This document shows, one piece after another, positions 1-64,000 of a stretch of DNA of 64,000 nucleotides. Origin of the DNA: Ariolimax columbianus (lineage: Eukaryota > Mollusca > Gastropoda > Stylommatophora > Arionidae); NCBI GenBank assembly GCA_036924085.1, contig JAVGWX010000004.1, positions 9,977,416 to 10,041,415 on the forward strand. The letters are read 5' to 3'. Within the stretch, counting starts at the first letter, position 1, and each line of letters opens with the position of its first letter. The notes under the pieces were generated by a model that saw only the letters and a program-made list of their open reading frames with translations, was not told where the DNA came from and did no database searches. Position numbers and translations under genes: made by a program.

Positions 1-325
1 TTTTTATGGCCCTTGTCTGGATTTTCTCTATATTTGACTTCCATGTAAGTCTCGAGTCAAATGTGGCTCCAAGGAATGTGGATGTGTCCAACTGGAGTAT
101 TTGTTGGTTTCCTATCTTTATTGTACTTGCTTATTTTTAGGGGGAGAGTGAAAAGAGAGTGGTGTAGGCTTTGGTGTGGTTTATTTTCAGTCCCCTCTCT
201 TTTGTCCAGTTCTCCACCTTCTCTGCTGTCTTTTGGAACAAGTATGAGGCTGTTGTTGCATGTTCTGTGGCTGTCTATATAACAATGTCATCTGTGTGTA
301 AACTGTATGAGATACGCTGATGGCA

Positions 326-1135
326 TCATTTAGTGATGTTGTTTATATATATCAAGAAGATAGTAGGCACTATTACACTTCCTTGTGTCACTCCCTTTCT
401 CAGCCTGACTGACTTGCTGGTATAGTTGTCTAATTTAACCCTGGCAGATCTTTGGAAGAGGTAACTTTTAATCCATGAGAACATATTGTTGGTAACTCCT
501 GGTTGGAGGATTTTCAGCTTCAGACCTTCTCTCCAGACAGTGTCGAAGGCATGGGAGAGATCAAAGAAGATGGCTAGCACTTTATTTTTCTCTTGAAAGG
601 CGTTTTCTTTATCCTGTGTTAGATATGTAATTGGTCCTCTGTGTTTCTGTGCTGCCTGTATCCTGTTTTGAGTTGAGGCGAGTAGCGAGTTGGTCTCAAG
701 ATACCAGGTTAGTCTTTTATTTATCAGTCTTTCCATGAGTTTCCCCAAACAGCTGAGGAGACTGATGGGCCTGTAGTTTTTACGATGGTGTTTGTCTTTT
801 CCTAGTTTAGGATTAAGTTGAATATAAGCCTCCTTCCAGAGTGCTGGAACAATACCCTATTGCCAGCTCTGGTTAAAAATTCCAAGCAGGAACCTTTTGC
901 TTATGGGGCCGTGTTTAAGGAATTCATTTGTGATACCATCTGCCCCTGGTGCTTTTCTCTCCTTTAGTTTTTTTATTTCGTCTTCAAGCTCTTGTACGGT
1001 TAACTCCACTGCCATGTACTCTGTTGGAGTGCCTGTGCTATGGTTTTTTTTTATAGCTCTGATCTGTGTTCTTGCTTCTTTAACTCTATCTATTGAAACT
1101 TGTTACCTCCTTGTCCGTCACCTGGGCTACGGTCG
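326..1135 (-). mobile_element. Jockey/I-type LINE relic, reverse transcriptase fragment
   Basis: Read on the minus strand, the segment encodes the RT fingers and palm. First comes a degraded KAPGADGITNEFLKHG block near 900-990. Then come YRPISLLSCLGKLMERLINK, FDLSHAFDTVWREGLKLKI and a GVTQGS-PTIFLIYINNI block. The catalytic FADD part, endonuclease and 3' end are missing. The RT motifs are of the same general kind as the endonuclease piece at 48 kb and the RNase H piece at 42 kb. Confidence 0.8.
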
Positions 1136-1686
1136 TATGTAACACATGATGCCAATTCTGATACTTTTTGAGCTCACACAATGTCGTCTCTATTATGTAT
1201 GCAATAGCGCTAGATCTAACAAAAAATGTACTATAAAATTTAAAATACTTTGTTGCTTAAAAATATTCTAATCGTCATTATTTGAGCCCTCAGCAAATCA
1301 TAATTTTTGTTTCTGGTGGAGAGTTTTGCCTCGATGTTGATGTCTGTTGACTGTTGGTTGCTGAAAATTGGGGAGACAATTTCTTAAAATAAGAAAACAA
1401 TGAAGTGTTTCTGCTCAAAGACCATTGCACGGCCTAATATAACAACAATGAAAAAGTTTTGAAATCTTGCGAGAATTGGCAGAGTGTGAAACAGAGATAT
1501 GAAGAATGCAAATGTGGTAAGCAAAATGGCACAAATCGACTCGATCACTGCAATGTTCTCGCCAAATCTATTGGTAGAAGAAGATACTCTGTTTAACCTT
1601 TTGGAGACGGAGCTTAATAATGGTTTTACTGCCTTTTAGGCGGAGCCATTTCTAGGAAATAAAACAACGACAAGGGTAATATTTTT
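1136..1686. other. No feature seen (upstream intron)
   Basis: AT-rich sequence with no conserved exon, RNA gene or clear repeat that I can recognise. Confidence 0.4.
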
Positions 1687-2148
1687 GAAATAAATATAAC
1701 TAGGAATAAATATAATAACTAGGAATAAATATAATAACTAGGAATAAATATAGAAAAGTATATATATCCTTGGATATATAAATATAATAACTAGGAATAA
1801 ATATAGAAAAGTATATATATCCTTGGATATATAAATATAATAACTAGGAATAAATATAGAAAAGTATATATATCCTTGGATATATAAATATAATAACTAG
1901 GAATAAATATAGAAAAGTATATATATCCTTGGATATATAAATATAATAACTAGGAATAAATATAGAAAAGTATATATATCCTTGGATATATAAATATAAT
2001 AACTAGGAATAAATATAGAAAAGTATATATATCCTTGGATATATAAATATAATAACTAGGAATAAATATAGAAAAGTATATATATCCTTGGATATATAAA
2101 TATAATAACTAGGAATAAATATAGAAAAGTATATATATCCTTGGATAT
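1687..2148. repeat. 53-bp AT-rich minisatellite, about 8 copies
   Basis: Units repeat with a strict 53-bp period (ACTAGGAATAAATATAGAAA recurs at about 1790, 1843, 1896 and onward) with almost no divergence. Each unit contains the inverted stretch TATATATCCTTGGATATATA, so it could fold into hairpins. Confidence 0.95.
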
Positions 2149-2592
2149 ACTGTTTACTCACTATTTTCACTCGCATTTATATCACTGTCAGTAACATCTG
2201 GCACAGAAACATTTAAATTTGAATCGCTCAATATCTCATTTTCAAATGAGCTCAATAACAACAACATACCAAAAAATTCAATATAATTCTCAAACTCACG
2301 TGAAAACTTTCAAGGAGCTGCGATTTAAATGCTAGAATGCGCAAGAAATGAAAGAGATCATTTGATTGACTGATACTATTTTTAGCTAGTCATACAGAAA
2401 CGTTCTTTCTCATGGCCGATGGATAGTCACGCTCGTCTTCTTCGCTAACGTACATCATGCCAATATTGGCCTGTGTCGTCCTCGAAAGGTTAAAAAAGAA
2501 AAGACTGAGGAAGGGAACTGGTTACCCCACTTCAAAAACAAGCTGTGGCTTAGTACCATGAAGTCTCTTACACTTTATCCTCAACAACAGTA
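2149..2592. other. No feature seen
   Basis: Unique-looking intronic sequence between two minisatellites. No exon or element recognised. Confidence 0.4.
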
Positions 2593-3095
2593 CCTGCTAT
2601 GAGCTACCTTGACCTGACCCAAAAAACTACCTTGACCTGATCCTACGAACTACCTTGACCTGATCCTATGAACTACCTTGACCTGATCCTATGAACTACC
2701 TTGACCTGATCCTATGAACTACCTTGACCTGATTCTATGAACTACCTTGACCTGACCCAAGAAACTACCTTGACCTGACCCAAAAAACTACCTTGACCTG
2801 ACCCAAAAAACTACCTTCACCTGATCCTATGAACTCTCTTGACCTGACCCAAAAAACTACCTTGACCTGATCCTATGAACTACCTTGACCTGATCCTATG
2901 AACTACCTTGACCTGATCCTATGAACTACCTTGACCTGATCCTATGAACTACCTTGACCTGATTCTATGAACTACCTTGACCTGACCCAAAAAACTACCT
3001 TGACCTGACCCAAAAAACTACCTTGAATTGATTCTATTAACTACCTTGACCTGACCCAAAAAACTACCTTGACCTGATCCTATGAACTACCTTAA
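2593..3095. repeat. About 23-bp minisatellite, two interleaved variants
   Basis: Repeats of ACTACCTTGACCTGA followed either by TCCTATGA or by CCCAAAAA, roughly 21 copies. The TGACCTGA blocks resemble nuclear-receptor half sites by chance. The array ends about 75 bases before exon 1. Confidence 0.93.
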
Positions 3096-3170
3096 CTTGA
3101 GCCTATGACATGTTGTTAGATAACTTAATTATCTAACTTGTATATGTGATACAATTGCATCATTTCACAG

Positions 3171-61077
<57,907 letters not shown>

Positions 61078-61381
61078 ATGAGCTCACATCTTGGACTGAC
61101 CAGTGTAGGCTTTGGTTACAACATATGGAATATGACAATGGTACAGATCAGTCATGGATACAGATAAAACAGGGGTAGAGATAAGAAATGGGTATAGCTA
61201 AGAAATAATTACAGATAAAACATGTGTAAATTAAGGTACAGATAAGACATGAGTATAGATATCGGGCAAAGACATTTAAACAGTTTATCATTATTGACAA
61301 CAGTGGATAAAAGTTTCCTGAACAGAAATCCACTTTTTGTATAAAAATAGGAGAAAACTTACCAAGAGACTCACTAATGTC

Positions 61382-61387
61382 AATAAA
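61382..61387 (+). promoter_or_regulatory. Candidate polyadenylation signal AATAAA
   Basis: This is a canonical AATAAA about 305 bases after the TGA of the terminal NBEAL exon, with no large repeat in between. It supports transcript termination here but is only a hexamer match. Confidence 0.35.
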
Positions 61388-61498
61388 ACAAAGGAGCCCT
61401 CAAAAAAACTTAATTTTTACCAGGCTGCACTAAAAAATGGACTTAATTTCGCCTGCAGGTGCACTCATTTTCAGCACGTCATATTTTACTATGGTTAG

Positions 61499-61741
61499 CT
61501 TAACTTAACTTAACGTCTTTATACTGGTTTAGAAGACTCTACAGAGAAGTCTGTATACAACAGTTTCATTTAAATTTCCTTGCTCTAAAAGCTATGTGCA
61601 TCCAATCTAATCTTAAATGCAATAACTGTCCCTGCCTCCACTACTTCTTGTGGTGATGCATTCCAAGTATTCACCACTCTCTAGCTAAAAAAAATATTTC
61701 ATAATATCTAATCTGGACCTTTCTTTAGTTAATTTGTAGCT
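61499..61741 (-). mobile_element. CR1-like LINE, 5'-truncated degraded copy
   Basis: TTAACTTAACTTAACGTCTT and TATACTGGTTTAGAAGACTC mark the 3' end. The adjoining coding sequence corresponds to the ORF2 terminus but has stops. Confidence 0.85.
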
Positions 61742-62880
61742 ATGGTTGTGGACTTTGAGAGCATGTGTAGCAGAGTCAGGGTTTCCACTATCTATAATGT
61801 TACCACACTCATCCACATCATTCACGACCACACACAGAAAATAACATAGCACATAGCAGGTGGCATATTTATTATATCATACTCATACAACGACTATTAA
61901 AGTGAGTGCAATCAGATTACAAACAATACAAGAAAATACAATCTTATCTAAATAGATACTCCCCTCCCCTTATCTGCACCCTCAACACACTCTCCAAAAC
62001 TCGTCCTCACGTTCGTATTCTGTGACACTCAGATCCCCTCAGGCGGGTGATCTGGACATAATACATTCAATATATTCAACTTGTACTTACATATGATCAC
62101 ACACTCGATCGATCTGCATATACACACGCTCTGGTACATACATGATCGTTCTGCGTATCCACACGCTCTGGAACATACATCATTCCCTCTGTGTCTACAC
62201 ACACCACACACACATCTAGATCCTTCCTAGTCGATCTGTACACTTGCGTAGCTCTTCAGAACATACATTGTTCCCTCTGTGTCTACACACACCACACATA
62301 CATCTAGATTTCTCTTAGACACAGGGCGCCCAACACACACCACTGGCCAAGACTCAAAGGTGTATGCTGGTTCAGCGACCCTGTTCTTACACATTCGTAA
62401 AAACAGCCTATCAATCACTCTTCTATTAAGTCGGTTAGCTAACCAGACTCTTAGCTAAATTCTCTCTCTCTCCATGGCCAGTCTGCTTGAGCTAAACTTT
62501 GTCTAGTATTATATAGTCTCAAGCAGTATGAGAGCAGTCCAATGGATCTCTGGGGGATGGCCTCTTGTCTGTCACTCATCCCACACTACCCAAATCGGAA
62601 CGCCAGTGGTCAGTACCTAGCCTCTTACCTGTAAACACATTCTTTCCCCCAACCCCTTTTCCCCTGTTGACTTAGTATCAAGATGGTGAGTAACCTTGGC
62701 ACACATTCAGGTACCTTTGTTCTCAGAGTCGCCGACCACATTACCTCTGCCCTAAACGCTCATGCTCAGGCTGGAACTGTTACACATGTAACCTTTTTAT
62801 TAGTTGGCATATAAATGTGCTTTTGTTGTGTGTGTGTTAGTTTCTGAAATAGAAGAAGATGAAGTTGAAAATCATTGCTT
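61742..62880 (+). repeat. Dispersed repeat, copy interrupted by the solo LTR
   Basis: ATGGTTGTGGACTTTGAGAG on the left and TAACCTTTTTATTAGTTGGC then GTGTGTTAGTTTCTGAAATA on the right correspond to one continuous stretch at 27596-27775. Confidence 0.65.
61766..62784. mobile_element. Candidate solo LTR, 1019 bp
   Basis: Begins TGTAGC and ends GTTACA (TG...CA with a short inverted repeat). It is flanked by CATG at 61762-61765 and 62785-62788. Both flanks join without a gap into the dispersed repeat also seen uninterrupted at 27596-27775. No internal coding region, so a solo LTR is favoured. Orientation undetermined. Confidence 0.7.
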
Positions 62881-62916
62881 TGTAAAAACAAAGCACAAAC
62901 ATATAGACTCACCTAT

Positions 62917-63166
62917 AGGTGATGGCATGGGCTAGGGGTTAAGTTACATGGCTCACAACACTAAGGTGCTGGGTTCGCTCTCCAATCACAGCACCGGCCA
63001 TTACCCTGGGGAATCAAAATGTTAGAAAATGCAGGAGAAAGCAGACTGTTACATAAAATGCAGGATGAAGTCGAATGCACTGGGCCGACAGGCGCAAAAT
63101 AAAAACATAGTGCATCGCATACCGCCTTGGGGAATAGAGAAATAAAGAGAACGCCAAAAAAAAAGG
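62917..63166 (+). mobile_element. tRNA-derived SINE with poly(A), copy 3
   Basis: Same family as the 39.3 and 39.8 kb copies (GTGCTGGGTTCG, CACAGCACCGGCCATTACCC, core GATGAAGTCGAATGCACTGG then GCCGACAGGCGCAAAAT, A tail). The A box is eroded (TGGGCTAGGGG). CTCACCTAT at 62908-62916 and 63167-63175 is the target duplication. Confidence 0.88.
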
Positions 63167-63302
63167 CTCACCTATTACGGAACGTCGCTCCTCATATAAA
63201 TCCATCTAAATCACAAAGTATCGATACTGTGTTTATAATTTCGACACAACTGCTAGTTTACACTAAAAACATATTTGTTACATCTATTTGAAATCTAAAC
63301 TG

Positions 63303-63745
63303 AACTTAACTTAACTTAACTTAACTTAACGTCTTTATACTGGTTTAGAAGACTCTGCAGAGTCTGTATACAACCAGTTCCAATTACATCATCTTGCTCT
63401 AGAAGCTGTACGCATCCAATCTATTCTTAAATGCATTAACCGTCCCAGCCTCCACCACCTCACTTGGCAATGCATTCCAAGCATTCACTACTCTCTGGCT
63501 AAAGAAATACTTCCTAATATCTAATCTGGACCTCTCCTTAGTCAACTTGTAGCTGTGCCCTCTTGTCCTTGTTGGTGGTTGTACTTTAAAAAACTTGTTA
63601 TAGTCTACCTTATCTATTCCTCTGATCATCTTATACACCTGTATTAAGTCACCACGAATTCTTCTCTCTTCTAGACACTGTAGGCCGGTTCTTTTTAATC
63701 TTTCCGCATAACTGTAATTCTGCCTTACAAAGATCTGCAACAAAT
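63303..63745 (-). mobile_element. CR1-like LINE, 5'-truncated but intact-frame copy
   Basis: Pentamer repeat end (TTAACTTAACTTAACTTAAC at about 63305) and ORF2 C-terminal 107 residues in an undisturbed frame (QNYSYAERLKRTGLQCLEER through EVVEAGTVNAFKNRLD). The similarity to the full-length element stops abruptly at 63722, the truncation point. Confidence 0.9.
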
Positions 63746-64000
63746 TACTTCACCATTCCCAATAATGAGCTGAATCCACACTGATTGAAAAAGAAGAATA
63801 TATCCTTTCAAAACTCTGTTTTATCAAAGTAGATCTACACTTTTGCGGCTTAAGTTGGTTGTGAAGGAAGTGACGATCGTGCACTATCAAATCAGCCACA
63901 TTTTGTATATTTGTAAGGTGCACAAGTTTTGTTTCAATAATAATATTGTTGTCGGTGAACGTCGGGCAGAATTGTCAGCCTCTACTGCGCAAACTGGAGT
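63746..64000. other. Window end: nothing recognised
   Basis: AT-rich sequence. No exon continuing the NBEAL frame was found. Confidence 0.4.

Noticed and set aside
2593..3095. Cluster of nuclear-receptor binding sites (TGACCTGA)
   Set aside because: The motif is part of a minisatellite unit. The spacing is set by the repeat and no promoter is near.

Overview
The window reads as a gene-poor, AT-rich stretch of a metazoan nuclear genome. It has long introns with GT-AG junctions, several clades of non-LTR retrotransposon, mariner transposons, tRNA-headed SINEs and a very high minisatellite load. The mix (CR1-like LINE with an esterase ORF1, RTE-like LINEs, a jockey/I-type LINE with RNase H, mariner relics) suits a marine invertebrate, possibly a mollusc or other lophotrochozoan. 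The sequence alone does not fix the phylum. I see no prokaryotic, CRISPR or plasmid features and no rRNA or functional tRNA gene.

One host gene spans almost the whole window on the + strand: the 3' part of a neurobeachin-like (NBEAL1/NBEAL2-type) BEACH-WD40 gene. I assemble 21 exons, from 3171-3292 to the terminal exon at 60948-61077. All junctions are phase-compatible and encode 872 residues: a linker, a PH-like domain, the BEACH domain and C-terminal WD40 repeats. The upstream exons of this large protein lie outside the window. All other content is intronic or 3' flanking.

Layout by region. 0-3.1 kb: jockey/I-type LINE reverse-transcriptase relic and two minisatellites. 3.1-9 kb: exons 1-4 and four large tandem arrays. 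9.7-12.35 kb: a mariner relic carrying a 65-copy minisatellite. 13-18 kb: exons 5-8, each with a tandem array in the adjoining intron, plus a tRNA-SINE with target duplication. 18.1-23.9 kb: a defective RTE-like LINE interrupted by an apparently intact two-ORF CR1-like LINE. 24-35.5 kb: exons 9-14, an array of decoy splice donors, a 279-bp higher-order repeat built partly from a LINE tail, and a mariner deletion derivative. 35.6-38 kb: RTE-like LINE on the minus strand. 38.4-44 kb: exons 15-17, two tRNA-SINEs with target duplications, and a LINE RNase H fragment with a GAA tail. 44-54 kb: exons 18-20, a LINE 5' end with its endonuclease, a second type of mariner relic and a 34-bp array of about 41 copies. 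54-60 kb: further LINE relics and two arrays. 60.9-64 kb: terminal exon, truncated CR1 copies, a solo LTR and a third tRNA-SINE.

The most notable signals are structural: the frame-restoring nested LINE insertion, the mariner with an internal minisatellite, the array of near-consensus 5' splice sites right after a BEACH exon, a core block shared by two otherwise different SINE families, a GAA 3' tail shared by a SINE and a LINE, and a solo LTR whose empty site can be read from a related repeat in the same window. Family assignments rest on reading translated motifs by eye. No alignment or database search was possible.
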